NCBI GenBank assembly: GCA_031308135.1
Contig: JAHLJT010009419.1
Location: forward strand, 186,435,829-186,499,828
Source of the DNA: Acheta domesticus
Taxonomy: Eukaryota > Arthropoda > Insecta > Orthoptera > Gryllidae
Reading direction: 5' to 3'
DNA length: 64,000 nucleotides
The notes below the pieces were generated by a model. It saw only the letters and a list, made by a program, of their open reading frames with translations, was not told the DNA's origin and did no database searches. The number at the start of each line of letters is the position of its first letter. Position 1 is the first letter of the stretch. Position numbers and translations under genes: made by a program. This document shows, piece after piece, positions 32,399-44,854 of this stretch.

Positions 32399-32614
32399 TT
32401 GGACTTTTTTGAATCTGGGGAGAACTCTTGTAAAGTTATGGATGATGAAGAAGGTGTTTTATTTGTGAAAAAACCTGATGGAAGAGCAACAGGTGATGCA
32501 TTTGTCCTTTTTGCCCAAGAGGAAGATGCAGGGAAAGCACTAAGCAAACACAGAGATTCTATTGGATCTCGTTATATTGAACTTTTCAGGAGCACAACTG
32601 CTGAAGTTCAACAG
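32399..32614 (+). CDS. fus: fusilli/ESRP, exon E (RRM2 body)
   Basis: 216 nt (72 codons); acceptor TTGTGTTTAG, donor CAACAG|GTGAAC. Encodes [31 protein letters not shown] and [26 protein letters not shown] is the RNP1 strand of RRM2 and the [14 protein letters not shown] end is strongly conserved with ESRP1/2. A second AG upstream (32366) would add stop-poor but non-homologous sequence and was not used. Phase 0 at both ends. Confidence 0.97.
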
Positions 32615-34298
32615 GTGAACTTTCATTTTTTTTTTGCAACAAAGATTGCTATACATTTTATAATTTTCACATACTTCTTAAATATTAATTGCATTCATTT
32701 AATGAATTTATTATGCATTTGTTGTGATATTTGTTTCTTAGAGTAGCCATTTTCTGGAAAACTGAAACAAAGTGGGGATTTTAATTGGTGTGGAAAAGTC
32801 AGGAGGAAATTCAATATTTTTAAAAGAATTGTAAGATGTCAGGGAAATGTTTGAGATAATTATAAAACTAGAAATTATTTAAGTATTGTTGCTATTTTTT
32901 AAACCATTTTTATTTGTTAGACAAATATTGTTAATTTTGCTTTTCACAGAAAAATCAGGGATGACAAATTAGAAAGATATTGGTCTTACATTTATTCAGT
33001 ATATTATTTAAATAGTATGAAATTGGTTTTATCAGGAATGTACTGAAAAGTTATGGAATATCGGAGATTTTATCTGGGAAATATGGCCAATGTTAAAATT
33101 TTATTCCTGCTTTTATGGTGTGCATATTGAATTGTGAAACAATCCCAAAATTAGGATTTTTTTTAATGTAATAAATTAACCCCCCCTCCCAAATAATAAT
33201 ATAACGCGTGTTTTAGCTGTTACGAATCGATTCAAGATTACTTCATAATTTTCTAGTTTTAAAGTATTACATGTTGACGTCGACCACGCTACAATATGTT
33301 AATATATTAATTGCATTTTGATTACGTGTTACTATTAAAACAACATTTTCACTAACAAACTTATTTCATAACGTTAAAAATAATTGTAGCAGGTTTTGTA
33401 ACCATTTTAGATTATTTTAAATGTCTGTTTTAGAGTTGATGCCGAATTGCTTAAGTACTCCACAGGTTTCTTACTAACGGTTATTGTACAACGGTGTACC
33501 CCGTCATGACAACGTTCTCCTTTTTCTACTCGATTTCGTTTATTTGTAATTGATGTTGGCATTTTTAGAAACGTTACCCATAAATGTCCAGAATTTAAAT
33601 TTAATGATGTACATTTAATAAAATATAAAAAATCATGGATTCTATCAATAATTATTTATGATTAATGAATTGCATTTATGTTATTTACAGAAATGCTCGG
33701 AAGCTTGCATCGAGATTTCTTGCGTTACATGTTTAGTCACACACGTACACATTAACACGCAGACACATGCGCTCGCGCGAGGCCAAAAGTGCTCTCCAAC
33801 TACACCCGACGTCTGTGCTGTGTGCGCGCTCTTGGACGCGTAATCGAAGTCGGAATTTGCCTTTCACCGAGAGGCTTTTCTTTTAGAATCAAAAATCGAC
33901 GCAGAAGCTAAAGGTTGTCTCGCTGCAGCTTAGGCAATCTTTTATCTGTGCAAAGGCACCTTCCTTCTGTAAGAGAACGTCTTCTCCGTAGTAGCTATGC
34001 GTCTCTCATTCTGTGGGAACTGGCAACGCAGCATTCATTATGCGGAAATGACCCGGGATTTGTTGCGTACTGCGTCTTCGGAACCGCCCCTTTCCGATCC
34101 GAAAGAAGCCGCAGGACACCTGTTGGCAGAGTATAACAGGTGGTCGTGATGTAGTATAGAGAGGGGAGTAGGGCGCGAATTTTGTCCGCCCACCATGAAA
34201 TCGCTCTCAGTGTTTTAGGTTAATTTCAAAGTGAAAAGGTGTTTCCGTAGCAAACCATCACGGATTACTCACAGATTATACAAATTGCTTTTGTCCAG
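32615..34298. other. fus intron E-F with a CpG-bearing block
   Basis: A 1.7-kb intron. The first 580 bp are CpG-poor like the rest of the gene body. From about 33200 to 34290 CpG is frequent and GC rises (33690-34140), with short open frames of no recognised family. This block may be an insertion or an internal regulatory region. Confidence 0.5.
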
Positions 34299-34532
34299 GT
34301 TCTGAATCGTTCAATGGATCCTAAAACTTATGAAGTGCCGCAACCTCTGATTGCACAAATACCCCAAGTGCCATTGCTTCCGCAACATATCATCACGTCT
34401 GGTACTCGCAAGGATTGTATTAGGTTACGCGGACTTCCCTACGAAGCTCAAGTCGAACATATATTGGAATTTCTTGGGGAACACGCGAAAAATATAGTTC
34501 TCCAAGGTGTTCATATGGTATATAATGCCCAG
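34299..34532 (+). CDS. fus: fusilli/ESRP, exon F (linker and RRM3 first half)
   Basis: 234 nt (78 codons); acceptor GCTTTTGTCCAG, donor GCCCAG|GTAAGT. Encodes [16 protein letters not shown], a Pro-rich linker [14 protein letters not shown], then [20 protein letters not shown] and [17 protein letters not shown] is RNP2 of RRM3; human ESRP1 has the same [10 protein letters not shown] motif and the same VLNR start of the exon. Phase 0 at both ends. Confidence 0.97.
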
Positions 34533-34716
34533 GTAAGTCTTCAGTTTTAGCTTAAATTTAAGAAAATCACTGTTGGAAAAACTTTAATGTTTTTATTAAC
34601 ACTTGCTTATTAATCACACATGTGATTTGATGCTCTATTTTGCTTCTGCCCATCATTTAGTTAAGGAGTTTTTGTAAAGCATGTAGAATTAAGTGGCTTT
34701 TGGAAATTTCTTTTAG

Positions 34717-35862
34717 GGACAACCATCTGGTGAAGCATTCATTCAACTGGATTCGGAACAAAGTGCATATCTCTGTGCACAACAAAAACATCATCGTTAC
34801 ATGATTTTTGGCAAGAAGCAGCGATACATTGAAGTATTTCAGTGCTCAGGAGAGGACATGAATCTTGTGCTCACGGGTGGCCTGCCAGCGGGTGCTGTTT
34901 CGCCTGCGAAAGCTGCTGCACTATTATCTCCTGGTATGTTGCCACCTCATCCTCCACCTCCTCATGCATTAAACACTGCCAATGCAGCCCTGGCCCCAGC
35001 CCCAGGGGCAGCCATGCTCCACCCACCCCCTGCCCTACCTCAGGGCACCTTGTCCTGGGAGCACTCCCACCCTCTGGTCCAGGCTCAGGTCGCTGCTGCA
35101 CAAGCACAGCAGGTTCATGCTCTTGCGCAGGCTCAGGCTGCTGCTTTGAGGCATTCTCAGGCCACAGAGAACATTTGGATTATGAACCTGGCAGCTGCCC
35201 AACAGCACCAAGCAGCCATGGCAGTTGCCTTGGCTGCTGCTGCCTCTTCAAATTCAAACACAAGCAAGCAAAATTCATGGAATGAAGTCAATGGAAATGC
35301 CATTGCATCATCCAGTCAAACCACAAATCCTACAGTCTCTGTTTCCCTGCCAAGCACTTCCACATCCAGTGCAGCTTCACAGAAACCTCTTGCTGGCCCC
35401 CCATTAGTACCTACACACACAACAGCTGTGTATGGCCCCCTTATACCTCACCCTGCTCAATTTCCCAGTGCAGCAGGTCCCCCTCCGTCCGCTACTGCAG
35501 CTCCTCCCGGTCTTGTGTTCCTCAACATGCCCCAGAGACTGCCCTTAGCTGGAAATCATTTGTTGCCCCCTCAGGCATCTGGAGCATTGAACAACCCAAA
35601 GAATCTCCACAACCAGCTTGCCGCAGCTAGCTCAAATGCCCCCCCTGGCCATGGGATGCTCCCACCCCTCATGCCCTCGCAGACAGCTGCAGCCATTATG
35701 GGCCTGAAGCGCTCTTGGGAACAGGCTTTTCCGTCCGACATTCAGTCCTCAGGGGGATTGAAGAGGCAGTGGCAGCCCCCTGCAGCCTCAGGCACTGCCC
35801 TAGCCCATGGAGCCCTTCCGCCCACTCTTGCCTACCAGCCACAGTTTTTCCCTGCACTTTAA
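34717..35862 (+). CDS. fus: fusilli/ESRP, exon G (RRM3 end plus alternative Ala/Gln/Pro-rich C-terminus)
   Basis: Acceptor GAAATTTCTTTTAG. The first 72 codons complete RRM3: PSGEAFIQL (RNP1), [20 protein letters not shown]. Then comes either a donor inside the exon (CTG|GTATGT, exon end 34933) leading to exon H, or read-through for 309 more codons to TAA at 35860-35862. The long tail is rich in Ala, Gln and Pro (for example [19 protein letters not shown]), has a Ser/Thr stretch and a [10 protein letters not shown] motif near the end, and holds no folded domain. Its uninterrupted frame and GC-rich, coding-like composition argue that it is translated. The full exon probably acts as an alternative terminal exon. 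Confidence 0.92.
   Translation, partial: GQPSGEAFIQLDSEQSAYLCAQQKHHRYMIFGKKQRYIEVFQCSGEDMNLVLTGGLPAGAVSPAKAAALLSPGMLPPHPPPPHALNTANAALAPAPGAAMLHPPPALPQGTLSWEHSHPLVQAQVAAAQAQQVHALAQAQAAALRHSQATENIWIMNLAAAQQHQAAMAVALAAAASSNSNTSKQNSWNEVNGNAIASSSQTTNPTVSVSLPSTSTSSAASQKPLAGPPLVPTHTTAVYGPLIPHPAQFPSAAGPPPSATAAPPGLVFLNMPQRLPLAGNHLLPPQASGALNNPKNLHNQLAAASSNAPPGHGMLPPLMPSQTAAAIMGLKRSWEQAFPSDIQSSGGLKRQWQPPAASGTALAHGALPPTLAYQPQFFPAL
34934..34939 (+). promoter_or_regulatory. fus: Internal splice donor deciding the C-terminus
   Basis: CTG|GTATGT inside the RRM3 exon, after one base of a Gly codon. Splicing from here to the acceptor ending at 42431 (TTGATTAG) restores Gly and continues with GAIIPPIPFGP in frame. 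Vertebrate ESRPs also continue from RRM3 into a Pro/Tyr-rich C-terminal region, so this junction yields the ancestral type of end. Confidence 0.8.
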
Positions 35863-38800
35863 AACCTTGTCGAAACTGAAGTATGTGGGAACTGTTAATT
35901 TGTGTATGTGTCAGGGGAGAGAAAAGTATTCATTCATTATAAAGTTCTTCCTTCTTTCTTGCCTCTATGTGTTGTTAATATTGTTATTTCATGTTAAGTA
36001 AATATTTCAGTAAGTATATAAATGTTTCCCTGTTATTCCTTAAAAAGAAAAACAAAACATTCCAAATTGTACATATACACTGACAGTTCCCCTAGCATTT
36101 AAACAGCATATGAAATAAGATGCTAATTTTTGTTTCTATTATGCACTGTATTGCAAGTTCATGGAATATGAACAAACCACATCATTCACTTGTAATGTGC
36201 AAGTTATTTGTACTTTGTAATGTCTGCAGTGTTGTGATGCTGGAGTGCTTGGTACCTTCTTCCTTCCTTCTTTCCCTCCCATCTGTGGGGCTGGACTCTT
36301 GAAGGTTTGCCTTATTAGAAAAAGATTCTTACGCATACGATTGTACTTAAATGCCGTAATAAGTTAAGGATATTCAGAAAACAAGCAAAGCACAGTTTGC
36401 TTTCAAGGATGCACGGAGACTCCCTACCCTGAAAACAAAAGAAAAGGGAATGCATGTCTGTTTTGAATTGTTTAATATTGTGTGTGATGATGCTTTTTGT
36501 AGTGTGTCCATGATGCAAACAATTTTAATTTGAAAATTTTCAGAATAATTGTGCAGTACTATCTGTACTGATTACAGAGGTGTAGTAACGCATTTCTGCA
36601 TTTAGTAGTGGACTAGCATGTGATAAATGATAGTATGTTATTTCATTTAGCAAGTTTTAAGTTTTCAATAGTGGTTTTACATATCATCGTATGAAATTGT
36701 TTTTTTGTTGTTTTTTTTCCCTGAAAGAAGTTAGCTATCCTAAACTACTTCGAAATTATAAATGCAGTTTCGGTTCATTAGAATTTTGATAAGTTCATAT
36801 GAGGAAGATAACATTTTATACTAAATAGTTTTTCTTCTACAGATTTTACAATGTAATTATATAAGAAAAGAAGAGGAAGAAATCATGTTAAATAAGCAAG
36901 TGCAGAGCCTTGCAATAAATAATATTGTGCCTTGGAAAATTTTCAAGTGTCTTCCAGTTTTGCCTCCATCTATGTATACAGCAGAAGTAAAGTACCTATA
37001 AGAAAAGACAAAAATTAAAAGGGTCAATTTACAAGGTTTCCGGAAGGCCAATTCTTTCTGTGATAATGGGCAATGACTCATAGTTATGAAAGTATCTTTT
37101 CGTGATAGAAGTTGATATATTGCAGCAGAATTTAATTTAATATCCTATATAATATATTTTGGTTAAATATACAAACATTCCAAACCTTGGATAGTCTATA
37201 GATGTATTTGAAGCTTTTTACCGTTGAGACTACAGAGATTATGAGAAGAGAAGTCTCTATATTCTTGTTAATTTCCCTAAACATTCCTGGTTAATATATA
37301 ATACATAGTAGTGTAGTGTTCTAAGACTGGAAAAAATTTGGCAGCTTTATTACATAAAAAATATATGTGTAGGATTAATTACATAGAAATAGAGCAGTAT
37401 TCATTGGCTGCTAAGGTAGATTTAATAGAACTTCTTTTATATGTTTGTTGCTTAAACAGTTACTGTTTCACTCTGTATATAATGATATTTCATGTCTCAA
37501 GTAGAGAACTTGTTGATTCATTTTGAAGCAATTGTTCATAATTCTGTTATTTTTTTTTTTATTTTTTTTCATAATTAGTAATAGAATAGAGAAATTTCTC
37601 AATTTAGTTGATCTCTTTAATTTTTTTTTCTTTCTTCTATTATATCAGATGCTCAAAATAATTGAACAAAAGGTAAAGTAGTCATTGGTTGCTGTGTACT
37701 GATATTACCTTTTGTCCCCTCTCAGGAGTAGGTCAATTTTTTTTCACAAATTGTGCAAAAATTTAGTGTCTAGAGAACGTGTTATTGTTTTATTAAAATA
37801 ACAACAAAAATTGTTTAATATTTAAAAATAAATGAGCTATTGGAAGGCAATTCTTGAAGTATTACATATCCGTGTGTTATGTATTAGTTTCAGTTATTGC
37901 ATGCTCCGTCAAAGCACCAGATGAGTATCCATGCTACATGCCTGCACAACTGCTTACCCTTGCATGGGGACCATGGAAACCCCCAACCCTTTCGTTTTAC
38001 CATATCCCACAATCCTTGATTTGTATGAATGGATGGTATATTTGGTCTATTCATGTGGTTGAATTTCTTATCACACTGTGCCCTGGTTTGCCAATGTAAA
38101 CTGGAGAAAAGGCTTCTTGTGGTGTATATGATAGATTAGATTAAATGATGGTGGAACTGTGCCTTGTAAATGGAACGAGCTCAACATTCCATGAAAACAA
38201 CAGAATTAAGAATGTATAACGACTACCTTAAGTTATTGGTTATTGTTTGACTTTGTGATTCATGGGGTTGTGCTTTTCATGATTTGCAAGCAGTGTTCAA
38301 ACCAGTGGCGTATGTAAACAGCAAGAGATATTCAATTGTCATAATGTTCTTTTCATTGCCAGAAGAACAAAAACTTTATTTTAGCATTGGAAACTAGGGA
38401 AAGCTAACCTAACCTAATTTGTGTCTTACTGTTTATTATCACATGGTATGATATAAATGCTGAAAAGAACATTCTGTGTTTGACATAGGGAAACTAGTAA
38501 CATAGATTGGTGTTGGAGGAATGACAGCAAGAAATTATACCAATATGTTCCTTGTTTGTCCCTGCATTAGGGGTAGTGGGTTTGAATGGAATGGGGTATA
38601 TTTAAATTCATATTTTCTGCAGTTGGGAACATTATTGTACACCGTTATTTTATAGCAAGCATGATATACTTACAGATAAAGAGAAGTATAATACTTTTGG
38701 CTCTTGGAGAATGTTTCCTGTAGAGTAGGATTTACTAGTTTTGTCAGTGAAAAGCAATAGAATTTTTTAAAATTTTCATTGTACAGAATTAATTTCTTAA

Positions 38801-41800
38801 AGCACTCAAATTATAATGCTTTGATGAACAAAGCTAACAGTTTTTCTCAAATTTTTGCCAAGATTGTTATACTTCTGCCTACTTAATTTTGGAATAAGGT
38901 TTTATGTACACCTATTTAATACATGCCTTGTTATAATGTGTGTGGTTATCAAAAAAGGTTCAGGGTGCAAAATACAATCAAGGAAATGGTCATTTTCATT
39001 CAATGTGTTTTGCGTTGGCTATCCTGTTGCTTCATTAAGGACTGGTTGTGCTAAATAATGTTAGCTGGTTGAATTGTGGCTCTTCAGCAAATGGGATGTG
39101 TTGTTTGCATTAACTCCTTTTACAGAAAGGAAACTGCAAAGTAACATTGCTTGGATAAATTTAGAATTCTGTTCACGGGCACTGTGCTATACTGTACTGT
39201 GCTCTTCATTTTTACTTCATGTAAATCTATTTCATTGTGTTTCTCTAAAGAATGGTCAAATCTGGGGTGGTCATTGATTGATGTAGCTTTATAATTTGTG
39301 GCACAGTGTAAATGGTAATATATAGTACAATTTCTTCATTTAGTCTGAGGTGTAATTATATTCTGTTTATCGTAATTAGAAGCACTTCTATAGCATAGCT
39401 TGTATGTTTATGCAATTTCTTCCATGGTTTGCTACATTCTCTGTCAAGAGAGAGTTTTGGTCAAGTTTCCGGGAAGTCTGTGCATGCTTGTAAGAAGACA
39501 TTCACTGGTCATAAGTTAGCAAATTCATTTTGAAAGATTTTTTTTTAATACTGAACTTAATTTTTTGGTGTATGTGAATGGTTTTCACAATGGGTTGGAC
39601 AATTAACATTTATTTCTTTTCATATTTTGCCCTCCTATATTTCAGAAATCCCATTTCTATTGCAGCATTTTTGCACGGAAATGATGTATGACAGCTTTGT
39701 AAGTTTGCCTGTACTCCCATATTCTTGATATCAAAGCTCTTTCAATTTTTTTTGCATTGTATTCAGCATTTACTGTTCTTTCATTTGTTAGACTAACTCC
39801 TAGAGGGGGGCTAACATTCTTGGTTTCACTTTGCTGGTAATATTAAAGCCAGATTGCACTAAAATGCTTCAATATTTAATTGTTCTTTTTTTAGCTACAG
39901 TGAATTTAAGTATACAGTGTTGTATAATTTTGTATTTGTTTTCCAAAAGAACTTGAATATAATTATAGTTTCTGAACTCTATTAATAAACACATTTTGTG
40001 AAATTTGTTCATTGGCAATGTTTTGTGTTGGGAATGGGGGTATTGGGTGATATATTCATTTTAATGTCATGATAACTTGTTCCAATACATAGTATACATT
40101 TCTCGTCCACAACTGTGTTGTTGGATGTACTCCCATCCTCAATTTGTCATTGGAGACCCCTTTTACCTCTGCTCCTTTATCTTCCTGGTTTTAACTTCCA
40201 GAAAAAAAACAAAAAACTTTAATACCCAGTTGAATATAGTACTTAAGTGTCAATGACAAAGGTGTGGTTTCTCAAGGATTGTCAAGAGTGACATAATGAA
40301 GGGTTTTATTTGAACTGTATTGGAGCAGTGTTATGATGGTGTTAGGATGTGGCATAAGTTCCAAGTTACTCGTATGAAGAGCCTTGCAACCTTCCCTCAC
40401 ACCTTGTGGATTCTCTGGTCTAAGGTAGGCGGAATCTTTCATCTTTGTAGTTGAGTTAATGCTTTGTTACAGATTCATCAAATGCTTTGCATTTTTGTCT
40501 TGTGGTTTGGGGAACTTAGTCTGTATACAGAATGCACTTTCTCTACATTCTTTGTTGGAAAAGTTGTGACTAATGTAGAATTAAAATACGGAAATTCTTT
40601 CAAAAATTGAAGAAAATACATTTTGTTCACAGACTAGGTCTATCAGATACTTACTGGTGATTGGCTAGTCTCAGAAATTTACAAATGAACTTTGAAAAAG
40701 GCTCATGTGTATCTGTTAAAATATTTTCTTGAACCCAGACATACATTCATTACTTTAATGAAAATTGACTAAATTGAATTGCATTTATTTAATTTATGAT
40801 TGAGTGTACAGATGCACTATGTTAATTTTAGTTTTGCATGGATTTCTGTATACTTCTGAGAATGTCATTCAAATTTTACATAAATGAGAGACAGAAAAGT
40901 TCATTCTTTATATGAATAATAATAAAAATAGAAGACAACATGTTTTCCTTTCTGATGGTGTCAAGTGCTATGCATGACAGTTCACTTTGGCAAACTCTGT
41001 TCATTTCAGTGAGGAAGTAGCTATACCAGAGGGATTGCTTTCTTCTTTAGTTTTTCCTGGTTATCATAAATTTAACATGGTGTTTCTTATTGGAGTAGAC
41101 ATTAAACAAATTGTTTAAATGTTACAGTTGCCAGTTTTCATTGTAATTTACTCAAATGAAAGTGTATACTCCAGTAAGAGTGCCAAAATAAAATGTTTGC
41201 TTGGTTTTTCTTTTCTTTTTTTTTTTGTTACAACTTTTGTCTTTTCTAACAGGTGATGATGATGATGGTGGTTGTTTTACGGCTACTGCGAAGGGTATCA
41301 TGATGCTATGTGATGACTTCTTGGGGTCCAGTATTGTGTATGGTGATGGAAGGTTTGGGAATAAAAAGCCAGGATATAAAGATCCAAAGGAGTACTCACT
41401 TCTAATTTGCATTAAAGGTTGGGCTGTTCCAAGAGATGGTATGAAAAGAGGTGCTCATTCTAAAAATCATTGTGCATTGTCCAAAATGATGCAAAGCATG
41501 ATACCATGAATCTTATGTTCTATGTTATTGCATAACAAGGGAGTGACAGTTTTACTGTCGCTGAAGAATGTGCTTGCTTCAGATGCATGCTGTCTGTGTG
41601 CTATTACAGTTTTAATTGAAGAAAAGGATTAGTGGGTTCTCCTTTGACTTTTCTGGTGCTTCTGAGAAATTTCATGGAAAACTGTCAGCATGATATGAAG
41701 GGAGTGGTTAAGTACAGCAGATATGTTGGTAACGTAACAAGTATGTTCAACTTGAGGACAGAATATGGACAAACATAACTTCCAGTGCTATTTAGAAGGA

Positions 41801-42431
41801 TTTGTTTACTTCCATTAGATGCCGACTGTTTGTGTAATGTGCATAATTAATTTTGAATTATGGGCCCAGAAGTTATGTCTTCGTTTGCACAAGTTATGCA
41901 CCAGTCTTTATTTACATTAATTATAAGGAAATTTTGCTCTTTTTAATCATTTGGCAACTAATAATTGATGTGAAAAATTAAAACGTTCATAGAACTTTAA
42001 AAGCCAAAGATGATGCATAAAATAAAGATAACATTGCACAAGGAAAAAGAACAATGACTTATAACCAATTTTCTTGTAGAATTCAAGCGTGAACTTTTTT
42101 TGTACAGAAAGGTAATTATAAAACGGGTAAAAGACTAGTCATTTGTTTTTAATGTCTTCTTTACTTAGCCAAGCCCCAAGAGAACATTTGAAGATAGTTT
42201 TCAACATTTAATGTGATCAAGTTTGAACTTTTTATTTTTTTATTTTTTTTTTAGTTTTTTAGATAATTTATTTACTTAAATGAACAATAATCTTCAATGT
42301 TCTCTCTGAGATTATTAAAATAATTTAATTTTTTGAATTGCATACTTTTGATCATTTATCTTACTTTTTCTTCTTTCAGATTGGATTTTTAATGATAATA
42401 ATTCTTTGAGATTTCTTGCTCTCTTGATTAG
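35863..42431 (+). other. 3'UTR of long-tail form / intron G-H
   Basis: AT-rich, T-biased on the + strand and CpG-poor. It would be 3'UTR when exon G is read through and intron when the 34934 donor is used. AATAAA hexamers occur, for example at 39984-39989, followed by a GT/T-rich stretch (TTCATTGGCAATGTTTTGTG) that suits a poly(A) site, and at 41187-41192. One unproven alternative exon lies at 41253-41509. No transposon was recognised in it. Confidence 0.6.
41253..41509 (+). CDS. Possible alternative terminal exon of fus
   Basis: A good acceptor (TTTTGTCTTTTCTAACAG, ending at 41252) is followed by an open frame of 84 codons ending with TGA at 41507-41509. Its phase is the same as exon H, so it could be joined to the 34934 donor in frame. 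The product would begin DDDDGGCFTATAKG and shows no known domain or ESRP similarity. Supported only by splice signal, phase and frame; it may be fortuitous. Confidence 0.25.
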
Positions 42432-42784
42432 GTGGAGCTATTATCCCTCCAATTCCATTTGGACCAACAACGGCCTTTGCACCATTCGCTCCAGCTCCAG
42501 CACAATTGATTCCAACTGCCACACTGACTCATGGAGCACCTCCAGTGACACCACGACATACGTTCCACGCAGCATATCCACCTATACTTTATTGGCCTTA
42601 CCCATCGCCACCTGTAAGCCCAACGTCGTATTATGGAGGTCCGATGCCGCCTGTGCCTCCAGTTCCACAGCCGCCGCATTTGACGTCGGTAATCATGCAA
42701 GGTCTTTTTTTATCAATGAATGCTCCTGACATGTATAAAAGTCCTCTTCTCAATATGCATGACAATGTTAATCCACCAAGTTAA
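42432..42784 (+). CDS. fus: fusilli/ESRP, exon H (Pro/Tyr-rich region and start of degenerate RRM4)
   Basis: After acceptor CTCTTGATTAG the frame reads GAIIPPIPFGPTTAFAPFAP, then HAAYPPILYWPYPSPPVSP, comparable to the AYYPSPPGSP region of human ESRP1, then LTSVIMQGLFLSMNAPDMY, the first strand and helix of a fourth RRM. An in-frame TAA lies at 42782-42784, so the exon could be terminal. A weak phase-0 donor (AAT|GTTAAT, exon end 42766) would allow joining to exon I. The usual PF after GL is replaced by FL and the FF of the helix is lost, so RRM4 looks decayed. Confidence 0.85.
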
Positions 42785-43580
42785 AGATAAAAAGTTTTTA
42801 TTTTATTATTTATTTATTTGTGATTATATAAATATTTTCTTTAGATTTCCAAAAAATTATTTTCAAATTTCATTGGTGTTTCAAGCTTTTATTATATTTC
42901 GAACTACTATTTATTTTAAATTCAGAGAGAAATTTGAAAGGTGTGAATAGGTTTGTGTTGGAAGACAATGTTTAAGAGATAAATATAGATTAGAATTTGT
43001 GGTGCAATATTCAACATTGTCTTTGAAAGAAATTATAGATGGCCAGGATCAGAAAAAAAAATTTTTACTAGCACCTTCATAAAAATAAAAAAATAAATAA
43101 ATAAAAAAATTATGAAGGCACTGACACTTGAATCATAAATTTATAGTACACTAGCTGAAGTTCTCTGCATTGCCCTGGTATTTAACCAGAAGCCTCTATT
43201 AGAGGCAACAGAAGAAATTAGTCTATAGTGTGTATCTACCTTCACTCACAGTGTCCTGCTCCAATCTTTCCCTTTCTCCCCATCTAGCTCAACACTGTCC
43301 CCTTTCACCCTGCCCATCGTAGCTCATTCTGCTTGACATGCCCCATCCTGCTGTACCCTGCCTTGTTTGCTATGACTATCTATGTGCAGATGTAAACACT
43401 TGTGTTGTTGCATACTCCTGGCAAACTTACAGTAACAATGTTGGCCTTCAGTTATTCAAAACCTGTTTGTGCTGTCAAAATGAATCAAAACATATTTTGA
43501 AGAAAATTTTATGAGCTTTAAGAAATTTTTAATTCAGTTTGGTCATTTTACTTGTTATCAAAATATTCACAAAACACTGA
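42785..43580. other. Intron/3' region after exon H
   Basis: AT-rich. A stretch at 43150-43440 starting TACACTAGCTGAAGTTCTCT is less AT-rich, with C-rich simple sequence, and resembles a repeat remnant, but no boundaries could be set. Confidence 0.4.
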
Positions 43581-43584
43581 TATA

Positions 43585-44850
43585 CAGGGTGAGTCACGTA
43601 ACTTTAGCACCTCCTGTAACTTTTGAACGGTTGAAGTTATTTCAATGCAGTTTTCACGGAAGTGCATGAGGGAAAGGGGCTAATTGATACGTGCATTAAT
43701 TTCTATTTTATCACTTCTATTTTACGAGATTTTTTAGGTAACTTTGTTTTTTCAAATGGAACTATACATATTTTTTCAGTCCACTATGACGAGCGTAAAA
43801 AGACGAATCCAATGATGTACATATTGTCATATGTTAGATAAGCATTTTTTTTATTAATTTTGATTTTTGCGACCGGGGTTTAACGGACGTTTTGAATAGT
43901 CCACCACACAAGGTCACGGCAGCGCTCCACCAGCACACGTGCGCCCGGCGAAGGGAAGGGAAGGGGAGGGATCTTATTTGAAAATACGAAACATAGTATT
44001 CCAAATATTCACAAAACCATTGCAGTTTTTTCCTGAACTGTGCTTTCCATCCTTCCGCATTTTCAGATTTTCGTCTTTCTTTGATTGAAGGAATTAAAGG
44101 ATGGAAAATAAGGATTTGTCATAAGTTTGTATTGTAAAAAAATTGTTTATAACTTCAACTCCATTTAATGGGATTTCATAAGATACGTAGTAATGGGATC
44201 TTGAAACAAAGCACAATAAGAATAAATAATTAAAACTGTACAAAAATATATTGTATATTTTGAGCAAACAATTTCAATGTTAATACGAATATAATAATAA
44301 CTTAGGGATAGAAATAATCTTATTTCAATAAATACTACTTAAGACAAATCCGTATTTTCAATCCCTAAGAAACACAAAATATCTGAAAATGGATCAGGAT
44401 GGAAAGGAGAGTTCAGGAAAAAATGCAACAGTTTTGTGAATATTTTTCGTATCCTCAAGTACTTAAATCCCTTCCTTTCCCAGACCCCGCGTTTGCTGGG
44501 GAAGCGCTGCGTGACCTTGTGGGGCTGACAGTTACAATGAAAATATCCGTTAAACACTAGTCGCAAAAAAATCACAATTACTCAAAAAAATGCTTATCTA
44601 ACATATAACAATATTTATATCTTTGGATTTGTCTTTTTACGCTTGTCATGATAGACTGAAAAAATATGTATAGTTCCATTTGAAAGAACAAAGTTGCCTC
44701 AAATATCTCGTAAAATAAAAGTGATAAAAGAGAAATCAATACACATATCAATTAGCCCCATTCCCTCATTCACTTCCGTGAAAAATGCATTGCAATATCT
44801 TCAACCGTTCAAAAGTTACAGGAGGTGCTAAAGTTACGTGACTCACCCTG
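43585..44850. mobile_element. Long inverted-repeat (foldback) element, 1266 bp, TA-flanked
   Basis: The ends CAGGGTGAGTCACGTAAC and GTTACGTGACTCACCCTG are perfect inverted copies flanked by TA (43583-43584, 44851-44852). Complementarity continues with interruptions for about 500 bp per side, through ATTAGCCCC..., AAAAATATGTATAGTTCC, GCTTATCTAACATAT and a segment with AAGGTCACG...GCGC, leaving an AT-rich loop of about 200-250 bp. No transposase frame was found. The TA duplication and CAG ends suggest mobilisation by a Tc1/mariner-type transposase. It lies in the fus 3' region. Confidence 0.9.
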
Positions 44851-44854
44851 TATA

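Noticed and set aside
34842..35285. 147-codon frame overlapping fus exon G
   Set aside because: It is the shadow of the real exon G frame; the real one completes RRM3 and joins in phase.
42428..42700. 90-codon - strand Arg/Trp-rich frame
   Set aside because: It is antisense to fus exon H, whose + strand frame matches the ESRP C-terminal region and splice phase.
43140..43440. Repeat-like segment starting TACACTAGCTGAAGTTCTC
   Set aside because: It is suggestive of a transposon remnant, but no termini, duplication or second copy in the window could be shown.
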